Origin: Modestobacter altitudinis
Lineage (GTDB): Bacteria > Actinomycetota > Actinomycetes > Mycobacteriales > Geodermatophilaceae
Assembly: GCF_005930475.1 (NCBI RefSeq)
Contig: NZ_SJEW01000019.1
Coordinates: forward strand, 1 to 64,000
Direction of reading: 5' to 3'
DNA length: 64,000 nucleotides
A model generated the notes under the pieces. It saw only the letters and a list, made by a program, of their open reading frames with translations. It did no database searches and was not told the DNA's origin. The translations under genes were made by a program, and so were the position numbers. This document shows positions 45,003-55,940 of this stretch, in pieces. Positions within the stretch are counted from its first letter, which is position 1, and each line of letters starts with the position of its first letter.

Positions 45003-45701
45003 GGAGGAACGGTAGGCCGGTGCCCCGTATGCGTCCATGACCATGCGCCGCCCGCGGTGACCGGCCGGTCGGGTCGATGCCCAGCGTCGGCGAGCTGGCA
45101 AGCCGTCTCGGAGCCACCAACCTCGACCGCCTACAGAGGCCGGCTGGCGTCGAGGGGGGTGGGAAGGTCCGCTTTCCTCATCAGCAACATGGCCCCCGAG
45201 CCGCATTCATACGCTGCAGCAAACGCGGGCAAACGGATCAAGATCAATTTGCGGGAACACTCTTGCTGTACAGACGGTCGTCGGGAGGCGGGTGGTCGGC
45301 GCCCGTGGTCGGACCTCGGGAGGTCATCGACCTCCCGGGCTCTCGTGTGTCCGAGCCGTCCCACGACCGCTCCGGGCGGCGTCCGTGCCGTCTGACCGGC
45401 GGCCGGCCCTCGAAGCGTTGCATGGTCTGCTCAGTGACGGCGCGCCTGCGCGACGAGCGAGCCGGGATCCAGGTCGACACGAGCCGGCGTCGGGCCTCCG
45501 CCGACGTCTACGACACGCCGGAGCCCTCTTGACGGTCGGATGAGACCCTCGTCACTGTCGGGGCGGAGGGCGTCTTTCGATCGACCGGCCCAGACCTAAT
45601 GTGTTCGTCGACTCAGGACCGAGGTCGCGCACCGCTGGGCCGGGATCCGCTGTCGACGTCCAGCTGTTCTCTCTCCCTGCGTCGATCAGGAGGGTCCGGC
45701 A
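45003..45701. other. Gap with a repeated remnant
   Basis: Near 45170-45260 the plus strand reads FLISNMAPEPHSYAAANAGK and RIKI, a relative of the frame at 33237-33335. No intact gene. The promoter of the transporter gene should lie in 45590-45690. Confidence 0.45.
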
Positions 45702-46400
45702 GTGGCAGTCAAGCCAGCGCAGCCAGGAACGCAGACCACCGACGTCGGCACCGATCTCATGGCCGACCGGAGCGACCCGACCGCCGGTCGGATGGCCATG
45801 GCGAGGGAACTCGCCTCCGAGAACGTCCGGATGATCGCCGACCCGGCGCCGCTCGGCCTGGCCGCTTTCGCCCTCACCACGTTCCTGCTCAGCCTGTTCA
45901 ACGCGGGTCTGTTGCCAGTGGCGGGTGAGCCGATCGTCTTCGGTGTCGCACTGGCCTACGGAGGCGTGGCCCAAGTGCTCGCCGGCATGTGGGAGTTCCG
46001 GAGAGGCAACGTCTTCGGCGCGACTGCCTTCACCTCCTACGGCGCCTTCTGGATCTCGTTCTGGGCCTTCGTCACCTTCTACGCAGCGGACATCCCGGAC
46101 GCCACTGACCGGGAGACCGCGGTCGGCTGGTACCTCATCGGCTGGGGCCTCTTCACGCTCGTCTTGTGGGTCGCGTCCTTGCAGACCACGGCGGCGCTGG
46201 CCCTGCTGTTCACGCTGCTCGCCGTGACGTTCTTCCTCCTCGGCTTCGGGGATGTGGCGCACAACGACGGCCTGACGACGATCGGCGGCTATCTGGGCCT
46301 CCTCACCGCCGCCGTCGCCTGGTACGCATGCCTCGCCGGGGTGAGTGCGTCGACCTTCGGCCGCGCGGTGCTGCCGAACCCGCCGCTGTACAAGCTGTGA
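45702..46400 (+). CDS. GPR1/FUN34/SatP-type acetate uptake transporter
   Basis: 232 residues: a 40-residue cytosolic N-terminus and six helices. The family signature appears as DPAPLGLAAFALTTFLLSLF-NAG at the first helix, with GGVAQVLAGMWEF next. The transporters take up acetate or succinate with protons. GTG start with GGAGG about nine bases upstream. Stand-alone gene; intact despite lying between decayed genes. Confidence 0.9.
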   Translation: MAVKPAQPGTQTTDVGTDLMADRSDPTAGRMAMARELASENVRMIADPAPLGLAAFALTTFLLSLFNAGLLPVAGEPIVFGVALAYGGVAQVLAGMWEFRRGNVFGATAFTSYGAFWISFWAFVTFYAADIPDATDRETAVGWYLIGWGLFTLVLWVASLQTTAALALLFTLLAVTFFLLGFGDVAHNDGLTTIGGYLGLLTAAVAWYACLAGVSASTFGRAVLPNPPLYKL

Positions 46401-46743
46401 CTCGAGCGGCGGTCGCCTGACCGACGGCTCCACGGTCGGACGGTGGGAGGTCGAGGCGGTGGTGGCCGTGCCGCCGGGAAAGGCGGCCCGGTCGGCGCCC
46501 TCCAGCGCGGCGAGCCGCACGCGCGGCACCCCGTACAACGGGTCGAACCGACGTCGATGACCCGGACCGTGGTCACGGCGGTTGGCGCGGGATTGCCTAC
46601 GACGACCGCCAACCCGGCATGAGGCAGATGGCGTCGCGCCGGCGGAGCACCAGGCGGGGAGGAAGCGCCGCGGCGGTCGCCTCGGCCACCACACCGTGCA
46701 CCCGGGCGTGGTCAGCCGCCGGATCCAGGTCGTCGCCGACCCG
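46401..46743. other. Gap with no gene
   Basis: No convincing frame; the 3' part leads into the broken kinase gene. Confidence 0.5.
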
Positions 46744-47164
46744 GCCCGGGTGCGAGTGCTCGCCGCCGTGGCGGAGCTGATCGCTGCTCCGGGGCACCGG
46801 CGTCAGGTGGACGCATGGGCGGCGGACTTGACCGCGGCCATCCATGGCGCCAGCGGAACTCGACTTCACCGCGGAGGATCCGGCCGGTGTGGGCGCGGCC
46901 AGGACTGGTGCACCTGGTTACAGTTCTGCTCGGCACCCCACCGGCCGGCCTGCGGCTGTGGACCGCACCGGGCCGACTGGTGGCCACCATCCACGACTCT
47001 GGCTCCGGGCTGGACGACCCCTTCCCGGATACGGCCCGGCGCACGGCGAAGACCTGTCTCACGGCGGCAGGGGGCTGTGGCTGGCCCGCCAGCTGTGCGA
47101 CCACGTCGCCATCCGGCGCGACGCCCGCGGCGTCAGCGTGCGACTGACCACCGCCTGGCCCTGA
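46744..47164 (+). pseudogene. RsbW-like anti-sigma kinase (HATPase), broken
   Basis: Pieces in three frames: AELDFTAEDPAGVGAARTGA, then GLRLWTAPGRLVATIHDSGS and GLDDPF, then GGRGLWLARQLCDHVAIRRD to the stop. These are the start, G1-type (D-x-G-x-G) and G2-type (GRGLWL) boxes of an RsbW-like ATP-binding domain; the middle is deleted. It lies beside a SpoIIE-type phosphatase, the usual partner in a partner-switch system. Confidence 0.75.
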
Positions 47165-47195
47165 CCACCGCCTGGCCCTGATCACCGCCTGGCTC
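47145..47195 (+). repeat. 17-bp repeat, three copies, over a stop codon
   Basis: TGACCACCGCCTGGCCC occurs at 47145 and 47162 and with small changes at 47179. The stop of the RsbW-like remnant is in the second copy. Confidence 0.85.
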
Positions 47196-47231
47196 GGATC
47201 CCCGCCCGCCTACCTGGCAAAGCGGTGAGCG

Positions 47232-49364
47232 TCAGTCCGCCGGCACGTTCGGCGGCACCCGGTTCGGTCCGGCCTGTGGCGGCCGGGGCCGGTCCTGTGG
47301 GTGCAACTGCACAGCGATGAGAGCGACGTCGTCGCCGGGGTTGGACGGCAGCATCCGCACCAGCACCTCGTCACACAGCTCATCGAGATCGCGGCCGGCC
47401 AGCTCGGTCAGGAGGGCCTGCAGCCGGTGCAGGCCGTGGTCGATGTCCTCATGCCGGCTCTCCACCAGCCCGTCGGTGTAGAGCAGCACCACGCTGCCCC
47501 ACGGCAGCACCACCTCCGCCTCCCGGCGAGGCGCGTCCGGGAGCACCCCGAGGAGCAGGTCCGGCCGGCCGCCGGCGAGGACCTGCACTCGCCCGTCGGG
47601 GCTGATCACCATCGGCGGTGGATGCCCGGCGTTGGACCAGCGCAGCGTGGCCCGCCCGGCCGCCCGCTGCTCCTCTGTCTGGTCCAGGCGGGCCACGACC
47701 GCGGTGCTGAGGATCTCCGACTGCAGCGTCTGCATCACCTGCTCGACCTCGCGCAGGACCGCCGCAGGTCCCTCGTGATCACGGGCGGCCAGCGTCCGCA
47801 CGATCGTGCGCGCCTGCCCCATCCGGGCCGCGGCCGTCGCGTCGTGGCCGACGACGTCACCGATGACCAGCACCGTGGAGCCCGAGGGCTGCAAGAACGC
47901 GTCGTACCAGTCCCCGCCGACCTCGGCTGCCTCCCCGGCCGGCACATAGCGGACGACGATCTGCACGTGGTCAGGCTCAGGCGGCGGGGTCAGCAGCGAC
48001 CGCTGAAACCCCTCGGCCAGACCACGTTGCTGCCGGTACAGCCGCGCGTTGTCCAGCACCACGCCGGCGCGGGCGGCGACGTGGCGGGCGGTGACCAGGT
48101 CGGCCGGGGTGAGCGCGCCGCGGTCGGCGCCGGTGACGAGGGTCAGCAACCCGACGACCCCGTCGCGCCCGGGCAGCGGGAGGACGGCGATCGACTGCGG
48201 CGCCAGCTGCTGCACCAGGTCGCGCACCGGACCGGGCTGCATCATCGCCATGCCGCGAGCGGTGGCGTCCTCGGTCAGCAGCTGCGGCTGTCCGGTGCGC
48301 ATCGCCTGCACGAAGAGCGCGTCGTCGCGCAGCGCCCCCAGCCGGGTCTGCGCGTAAGCGGCCACAACATCCCGGAGCCGGGGGTCGTGATGCCAGGAGG
48401 TGACCTTGCGCAGCGCCCGGCGGTCCCCGCTGGCCTCCTCGTCGTGGACCAAGGTGACGATGCACCAGTCGGCGATACCGGGAACGACCAGCCGGGTCAG
48501 CCGGCGCGCGGCCTCGTCGGCGTCCAGCGTCGCCGACAGCTCTTCGGTGATCCGCGACAGCAGCCGCTCGCGTTCGGCGGCGCGCTCGGCCAGCTCCCGC
48601 TCACGGCGGCGGGCGGTGATGTCGAGGAAGTACAGCGCCACCCCGCCATCGGTGGGCACCGCGCGCACCTCGACCCAGATGTTGAGCGGTTCGGGGTAGT
48701 AGGCCTCGAGCACCACCGGTCGACCGGTAGCGGCGGCACGTCGGTAGTCGGCCTCGAACTCGGTGCCCACCGTCGCCGGGAACGCCTCCCACAGGGTGCG
48801 TCTGAGAAGCTGCGCACGCGGCATCCCGGTGATCCGCTCGGCCTCGGCGTTCAAGTGGGTCATCTCCCAGTCGGAGTCCATCGCGATGAACCCGACCGCC
48901 ATCGACTCGACCAGCTGCGCCAGGCGGTCCTGCGCCTCCCGACGAGCGGAGATGTCCCACGCCGCGCCCAGCAGCCGGGTCGCCCGACCGGTGTCGTCGC
49001 CCAGCGCCCGGCCGCGTGCGGCAACCCACCGCTGAGGCCCACCGGGCAGCAGCACGCGGTACTCCGCCGAGTACTCACCCACTGTCTGGATGGCGTGGTT
49101 GAGCCGCTCCTCGACCTGCGTGACGTCGTCGGGGTGCAGGCGTGCTGTGAACGCCTCGATCGTCTGGTCGAACGCGCCGTCTCCGTAGCCGAACAGCGTG
49201 TCCAGACGGGCGTCCCAGGTCAGCGTCCCAGTGATCAGGTCCCAGTCGAACGTGCCGATACCGGCCGCGTCGATGGCCAGGGTCAGCAGCTCCCACGCGG
49301 TGGCCCTGGAGTCGCTCAGGCGATCTGGCAGGTCACCCGGCGGCCCGATCGCGTCGTCGCTCAT
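47232..49364 (-). CDS. PAS-PAS-GAF-SpoIIE (PP2C) phosphatase
   Basis: 710 residues. PAS 1 (about 25-145, with GTFDWDLITGTLTWD), PAS 2 (about 146-260, VGFIAMDSDWEMTHLNAEAE), GAF (about 280-445, ending ARAGVVLDNARLYRQQRGLA) and a SpoIIE/PP2C domain (about 475-690) with metal-binding EVGGDWYDAF, VIGDVVGHD, and NAGHPPP and LYTDGLVE boxes. All catalytic Asp residues appear present. It should dephosphorylate an anti-sigma antagonist in response to light, redox or another stress signal. The broken RsbW-like gene next to it means its partner must be elsewhere. Confidence 0.94.
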   Translation of the reverse strand: MSDDAIGPPGDLPDRLSDSRATAWELLTLAIDAAGIGTFDWDLITGTLTWDARLDTLFGYGDGAFDQTIEAFTARLHPDDVTQVEERLNHAIQTVGEYSAEYRVLLPGGPQRWVAARGRALGDDTGRATRLLGAAWDISARREAQDRLAQLVESMAVGFIAMDSDWEMTHLNAEAERITGMPRAQLLRRTLWEAFPATVGTEFEADYRRAAATGRPVVLEAYYPEPLNIWVEVRAVPTDGGVALYFLDITARRRERELAERAAERERLLSRITEELSATLDADEAARRLTRLVVPGIADWCIVTLVHDEEASGDRRALRKVTSWHHDPRLRDVVAAYAQTRLGALRDDALFVQAMRTGQPQLLTEDATARGMAMMQPGPVRDLVQQLAPQSIAVLPLPGRDGVVGLLTLVTGADRGALTPADLVTARHVAARAGVVLDNARLYRQQRGLAEGFQRSLLTPPPEPDHVQIVVRYVPAGEAAEVGGDWYDAFLQPSGSTVLVIGDVVGHDATAAARMGQARTIVRTLAARDHEGPAAVLREVEQVMQTLQSEILSTAVVARLDQTEEQRAAGRATLRWSNAGHPPPMVISPDGRVQVLAGGRPDLLLGVLPDAPRREAEVVLPWGSVVLLYTDGLVESRHEDIDHGLHRLQALLTELAGRDLDELCDEVLVRMLPSNPGDDVALIAVQLHPQDRPRPPQAGPNRVPPNVPAD

Positions 49365-49725
49365 GTCTCCTGTTTCCCCGGCGGAGCGTTCCGGCGGAGC
49401 CGGCCGTGTCCATTGTGGACGACCCGGCGCGCGACCCCGCTGCCGCCGGTGACCTCACCGTGTCCGGCGGCTCGTGTCCGCGGCAGGTGTTGCGGTTGGC
49501 CGGCAAGTCCTTGGCTGAACCTCGGCACCCCGATCAACGCATGGCGCTCCCGCAGCGCATGAGCCCGGCGTCGGGTGCCCGGCCGCCCGCCGCCACGTGG
49601 TGCCATCGTGGTGGCCTGAGTGATTCGTTCAGGGTGGTTCGCGGGTGTCCTCTCGTACGACCGAGCGGCGCGCTGACCTCGAACAACGCACTGCAGTGAA
49701 CTGCTCCGAACCCCTCCGAGCCGCC

Positions 49726-49766
49726 CTGGCAGTGTGGGGTCAGGGGTTCGAGTCCCCTCAGCTCCA
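49726..49766 (+). repeat. att copy 4 (tRNA-Ala 3' half)
   Basis: Same as tRNA-Ala 21507-21548 less one G, followed by a close copy of the tRNA terminator hairpin and a short integrase fragment. Confidence 0.93.
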
Positions 49767-49799
49767 CCCCGTTGATCAGGCCGTTCTCCATTCGGAGAG

Positions 49800-49943
49800 C
49801 GGCCTGACTCGTTCGTGGTCGCAGTTGAACCGGTTGCACCGGGCATCGGCAAGACGCTCATCTGGTCGGCGGCCTCCCTGGCGAGGGCCGGCATGACGTG
49901 GCTGTAGATGTCCATCGACGTGCGCATCTGGCTGTGGCCGAGC
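49800..49943 (-). pseudogene. Integrase C-terminal fragment (third element)
   Basis: Only GHSQMRTSMDIYSHVMPALA and REAADQMSVL remain; the His and Tyr of the active site survive, everything upstream is lost. Confidence 0.85.
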
Positions 49944-50273
49944 CCGAAGGCCGGCGGAGATGTTGGTGCGGTCGGCAGCGAAGGAAAGGCTCGCTCGTCC
50001 GCGCCTTGGCCTCCGAGGCGGATGACGGTGGGAGCGGTGGCAGGCATCGTCCGTTCACCACGACGGACCAGGCTGAGGTCGTCGCCGCGCCAACCGTCTC
50101 CGCGGATCGGGCGTCGCGATGAGCGCAGCGCGACGCGCTGCTGAGTCGTGCTCGGCACCCAGACACGGCTGTCCGGTCCGGTCTGCACAGCACGTCGGTG
50201 AACCGCCCTGACCAACCCCGCGATCTCCGGCGGACACGCTCCAAGCGGGCCTCGGGCGGGTAGGGGCGGTCGC
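49944..50273. other. Gap upstream of the GH2 gene
   Basis: No gene. It should hold the GH2 promoter; no clear boxes or operator seen. Confidence 0.5.
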
Positions 50274-52130
<1,857 letters not shown>

Positions 52131-52768
52131 CCGCGCCGCCGGCGTGCAGGGCGCCGGCCGTCAGGACGCCGGCGTGCTCGTCCGTGAGGCAGCCGCGGGA
52201 CTGAGCGAGGACGACGATGACGGGTTCCCGGAGGTCCCCGCCATCGGCGACAGGCTGGTGCGGCTGTGCCGCCGCGGCTCGGTGAAGATGCTCTCCTGTC
52301 TGCTGCCCTCCCTGGGCGAGGCCCGGGAGCAGGGCCGCCCGCGAGCCATGCTGGTGCTGGTGCTGGTGCTGGTGCTGGTGCTGGTGCTGGTGCTGGTGCT
52401 GGTGCTGGTGCTGGTGCTGGCGGTGGCAGCGTGGTTGCTCCACCTGTGGGGTGCCGACCTCACCGGGCGGCCGGTCCAGGCGGTGGACCCGCGCGCGGGC
52501 GAGCTCCGCGAGCTCGCCACCCTCGGCGGGAACGACCCGCGCCCCTGCTGGGACCATGCAGTGCCTTCGGATCGCTGGGGGACGACGCGCAGCTCGCCGC
52601 GGAGATCGGCGGCGCACTCGGGGGCCTGTCCAGGTACGGGGAGCGAGGCCGCCCTCCGGGCCCGTGGCTTCAGCGCTGGCCCTCCGCCGGCTCTCCGCAA
52701 CGCTGATGTGGGTGGCTCGACTCCGGATCGCCCCATGGGAGCGGCGTCCTTGCTCCGTCTGGAGAGGT
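52131..52768. other. Gap containing a hexamer microsatellite
   Basis: Both strands have long open frames because of the repeat. A plus-strand piece before it (LSEDDDDGFPEVPAIGDRLV, RLCRRGSVKMLSCLLPS) might be protein but has no recognised family. No gene is called. Confidence 0.45.
52351..52420 (+). repeat. (CTGGTG)n microsatellite, about 11.7 units
   Basis: A perfect 70-bp run. It would read as Leu-Val repeats on plus and His-Gln on minus. Such runs are prone to slippage and may vary in length. Confidence 0.97.
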
Positions 52769-53935
52769 TCAGGGGTGCCAGAGCGCGCGGCCGGTGACGG
52801 CGTCGAAGACGTGGGCGCTCGACGCCTTGACCGCGACCGTCACCGCGGCACCGGGACGGATCACCGATCGCGGCGGGAAGAACGAGCGCAGCGTCGCGCC
52901 ACGTGACTTGTCGCGGGACACCTCGCTGCCCCGGGCTGTGACCGGCGGGGTGCCGACTGCGACCGTGACCACGTTTCGTCGACCGGTGTACTCGACCTCC
53001 CGCACCACCGCAGCCAGGGCCACCGAGTCCGGGTCGTCGCCGGCCGTGGGGTCGTGCACGTCCTCAGCTCTGAGCCCGAGTACCACCTCACGGCCCACGT
53101 GGTCACGAAGCGGCGGTGGGACCGCCCCCCACAGCGGCAGTGTCCTGTTGCCCACGGTGAACGCGGCCTGCCCGCCGGCGGACACCAGCCGGGCGGGGAG
53201 CAGTCCGATCGGCGGGGTGCCGACGAACCCGGCCGCGAACAGGTCCGCCGGCCGCTCGTACAGGTCGCGAGGTGTGCCCACCTGCACCACGGCGCCCTCG
53301 TGCAGCAGGGCGACCCGGTCGGCGACCGCGAGTCCTTCGGCTTGATCGTGGGTGACGAAGAACGTCGTGGCGCCCACGGAACGGACGATGTGGACGATCT
53401 CCTGACGCACTCTGGTGCGCTCTGCGGCATCCAGGCCCGCGAGCGGCTCGTCGAGCAGGAAGACGTCCGGGCGCTGCACGAGAGCGTGCCCGATGCCGAC
53501 CAGGCCGCGCTCGCCGGTGGACAAGTCGTCCGGACGGCGGGGCAGCAACCGGCTCAACCGCAGTCGCCGGGCGAGGTCCATGACCCGCGGCTTCACCTCG
53601 GTCTCCGGTAGCCGCTGCGCGCGGAGTCCCCACCCGATGTTGCCGGACACGTCGAGGAAGGAGAGGAGCGCCGAGGTCTCGAAGACCATCGCCACGCGTC
53701 GCTCCCCGGGCGGCAGCCTGGTGACGTCACGGCCGTTGATGACCACGGTGCCGGACGCGACCTTGTCGAGCCCGGCGAGCGCCCGCAGGAGGGTGGACTT
53801 GCCGCTTCCTGAGGAGCCGAGCACGACGAGCAGTTCCCCGTCGGCCGCCCGGAGCGTCACGTCCCGCAGCACCTGTGTGCCGGCACGGGTGACGGTCACG
53901 TTCACGAGCCCTGTGCCGCTCATCGGGTCGCCCAT
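52769..53935 (-). CDS. MalK-like ABC ATPase with atypical Q-loop and signature
   Basis: 388 residues. Walker A GSSGSGKST (40-48) and Walker B VFLLDEP (158-164) are normal and the C-terminal OB-type regulatory domain of sugar ATPases is present. But the Q-loop Gln is Glu (MVFETS, E86) and the signature reads LSTGERG instead of LSGGQ-R. Start ATG 53935 with GGAGG six bases upstream. It lies opposite the sugar-binding protein gene, and a normal MalK-like ATPase is encoded further down, so this one may be a second or altered ATPase for the same locus. Confidence 0.88.
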   Translation of the reverse strand: MGDPMSGTGLVNVTVTRAGTQVLRDVTLRAADGELLVVLGSSGSGKSTLLRALAGLDKVASGTVVINGRDVTRLPPGERRVAMVFETSALLSFLDVSGNIGWGLRAQRLPETEVKPRVMDLARRLRLSRLLPRRPDDLSTGERGLVGIGHALVQRPDVFLLDEPLAGLDAAERTRVRQEIVHIVRSVGATTFFVTHDQAEGLAVADRVALLHEGAVVQVGTPRDLYERPADLFAAGFVGTPPIGLLPARLVSAGGQAAFTVGNRTLPLWGAVPPPLRDHVGREVVLGLRAEDVHDPTAGDDPDSVALAAVVREVEYTGRRNVVTVAVGTPPVTARGSEVSRDKSRGATLRSFFPPRSVIRPGAAVTVAVKASSAHVFDAVTGRALWHP

Positions 53936-54129
53936 CGCCGCCTCCACCGCCCAGCCCCCTGCCCGACCGATGATCCACGACGCTGGGCGCTGCGGTGGGC
54001 GGAATCTGCTGAGGTCGGGCGAGCCCGAGGCCGTCCGGCTGCCCCCGAACGCCACTCGTCCCGCCTCGACAACCTCGTGCATGCTCAGCCGCGGGCCGTC
54101 GTCACGAGAACCTGTTCCTCCGACCCTGA

Positions 54130-54411
54130 TCCTGGCTGGTCGCCGGCGCGTCGATGGCATCGGCGGTGGAGGGCGTTCGGTCGCCGACGTGCTCGGCGAC
54201 CAGCTGTCCGTCGAACCAGACCTGGGCGCTGTGGTCGACGGCACCGAAGTGCACGAGGACCCTGCGTGCGTTGTTGCCATCGCCAGCGAGGACGTCGTGC
54301 GGGATGACCCGGCGGTACCAGACGCCAGGGTGGAACCCACGAGCCCCCACCCCTGAGGTGGGCGACTCCGGGGGGTACGGAACCTGGATGCTCTGCTCGC
54401 CTTCACGAGCG
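54130..54411 (-). pseudogene. GH2 N-terminal domain fragment
   Basis: Frame from 54411: SIQVPYPPESPTSGVGARGF, HPGVWYRRV, RRVLVHFGAVDHSAQVWFDG, QLVAEH. This is the start of a GH2 sugar-binding domain, similar in layout to the intact GH2 at 50274 but from a different gene. The catalytic part is missing. Confidence 0.8.
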
Positions 54412-54598
54412 GGCTCCGTTGCGTGAACGAGCAGTCGCCGTCACCTGGCCAGCATCAGCGCACACGGAGAGAGACCACAGAGGCCCGGTGTCTGGGTCAC
54501 GCGTCTCACCCGACGACCGGTGCCAGGTTGCCGTCGATGAACAGCCGTGTAACAGTCGCCAGGATCGGCTCATCGGGCTACGACTGGGCGTACCTCTC

Positions 54599-55927
54599 AT
54601 GACTCAGATCTCGCGCCGCCAGTTCCTCGCCGCCGGTGGCAGTGTCTCTCTCGCCGTCGCGCTGTCGGGGTGCGGGTCACCGATCGCCACCAGCTTCACC
54701 GGGGCGCAACCGAAGACGGCCGACGTCATCTTCTGGCACCTCTTCGGTGGTGGTGACGGCGAGAACATGGGGACGATGGTCCGGGACTACCAGAAGTCAT
54801 CCGGCCAGTCGGTCGAGTCCACGCTGCTCTCTTGGGGCAATCCGTTCTACACGAAGCTGGCGCTGTCGACGTCGAGCGGTCGCCCCCCCGACGTGACCGT
54901 CGCGCACTTGTCCCGGGTGCCCCTCCTGGCGCAGGCAGACCTGCTCACGCCCGTCGCGGACCAGTTCCGCGCGGTGGGGGTCACCCAGGACAAGTTCACC
55001 CCGGCCGCCTGGGACAAGGCCACGGTGGACGGCACCACGTACGCGGTGCCGATCGACACCCATCCGTTCGTGCTCTTCTACAACACCGCGTTGGCGGCGA
55101 AGGCCGGGCTGCTCGACGCGACGGGCGAGAACCTCAAGCCCATGAAGAACAGCGACGACTTCGTGGCCGCCCTCCAGGCGATGAAGGACGCGAACGGATC
55201 GGACTTCGCGGCGGTCGCGACGATCACGGCGGACCCATCGACCTGCTGGCGCTTCTTCCTGATGATCTACTCCGGCCTGGCCGGACCGATCGTCTCCGAA
55301 CTCGGCACCAAGGTCACCATCGACCGCAGTGCCATGGAGGAGACGTTCGCCTTCATGCAGAACCTCACCCAGGGGCAGAAGTTGATGCCGGCCAACGCCA
55401 CGGCCACGACGACTACCACTCTCTTCAGCCAGGGCAGGGTCGGCTTCCTGTTCGACGGCGTGTGGCAGATCCCGACGTACCGCGAGATCAAGGGCCTCGA
55501 GCTCAACGTCGTGCCCTTCCCGGCGCTCCTCGGCCCCGAGCCGGTCGCCTACGCCGATTCGCACGCTCTGGTCATCCCGACGAGCCCGGGGCGCTCGGCG
55601 ACGCGAAGCGCCGATTCTGTGGATTTCGTCAAGGGTCTGCTGGACCAGAGTCTGATCTGGGCGGACGGCGGCCACATCCCCGCCTGGCTACCGGTGCAGG
55701 AGAGCCAGGAGTTCCTCGAGCTCAAGCCGCAGAGCAACTACACCGAAGCGGCTTTCAACGCGGTCTACGACCCGCCGGGTTGGTACACCGGGGCGGGCTC
55801 GGACTTCCAGACCGCCATGGGCTCGGTCATCGCCAGCGTCCTCACCGGGGGCACCGACCCCAAGGCGGGCGTCGACGCGATGACCACCAGCTTGAAGACC
55901 TTCTCGACCGCCCGGCCCCCCGTGTAG
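54599..55927 (+). CDS. ABC sugar-binding lipoprotein (Tat signal)
   Basis: 442 residues. N-terminus SRRQFLAAGG is a twin-arginine signal and lipobox LSGC gives lipid-modified C25. The rest is a family 1 (MalE-like) solute-binding fold (DVIFWHLFGGGDGENMGTMV, YAVPIDTHPFVLFYNTALA). It should catch an oligosaccharide outside the membrane for the two permeases that follow 13 and 14 bases downstream. ATG at 54599; a longer frame from 54419 has no signal and is rejected. Confidence 0.94.
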   Translation: MTQISRRQFLAAGGSVSLAVALSGCGSPIATSFTGAQPKTADVIFWHLFGGGDGENMGTMVRDYQKSSGQSVESTLLSWGNPFYTKLALSTSSGRPPDVTVAHLSRVPLLAQADLLTPVADQFRAVGVTQDKFTPAAWDKATVDGTTYAVPIDTHPFVLFYNTALAAKAGLLDATGENLKPMKNSDDFVAALQAMKDANGSDFAAVATITADPSTCWRFFLMIYSGLAGPIVSELGTKVTIDRSAMEETFAFMQNLTQGQKLMPANATATTTTTLFSQGRVGFLFDGVWQIPTYREIKGLELNVVPFPALLGPEPVAYADSHALVIPTSPGRSATRSADSVDFVKGLLDQSLIWADGGHIPAWLPVQESQEFLELKPQSNYTEAAFNAVYDPPGWYTGAGSDFQTAMGSVIASVLTGGTDPKAGVDAMTTSLKTFSTARPPV

Positions 55928-55940
55928 TACGGAGACCGAC

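Noticed and set aside
47301-49562. A 753-codon plus-strand frame
   Set aside because: Antisense to the PAS-GAF-SpoIIE phosphatase; composition is typical shadow.
52351-52420. CRISPR-like repeat array
   Set aside because: The units are contiguous hexamers with no spacers.
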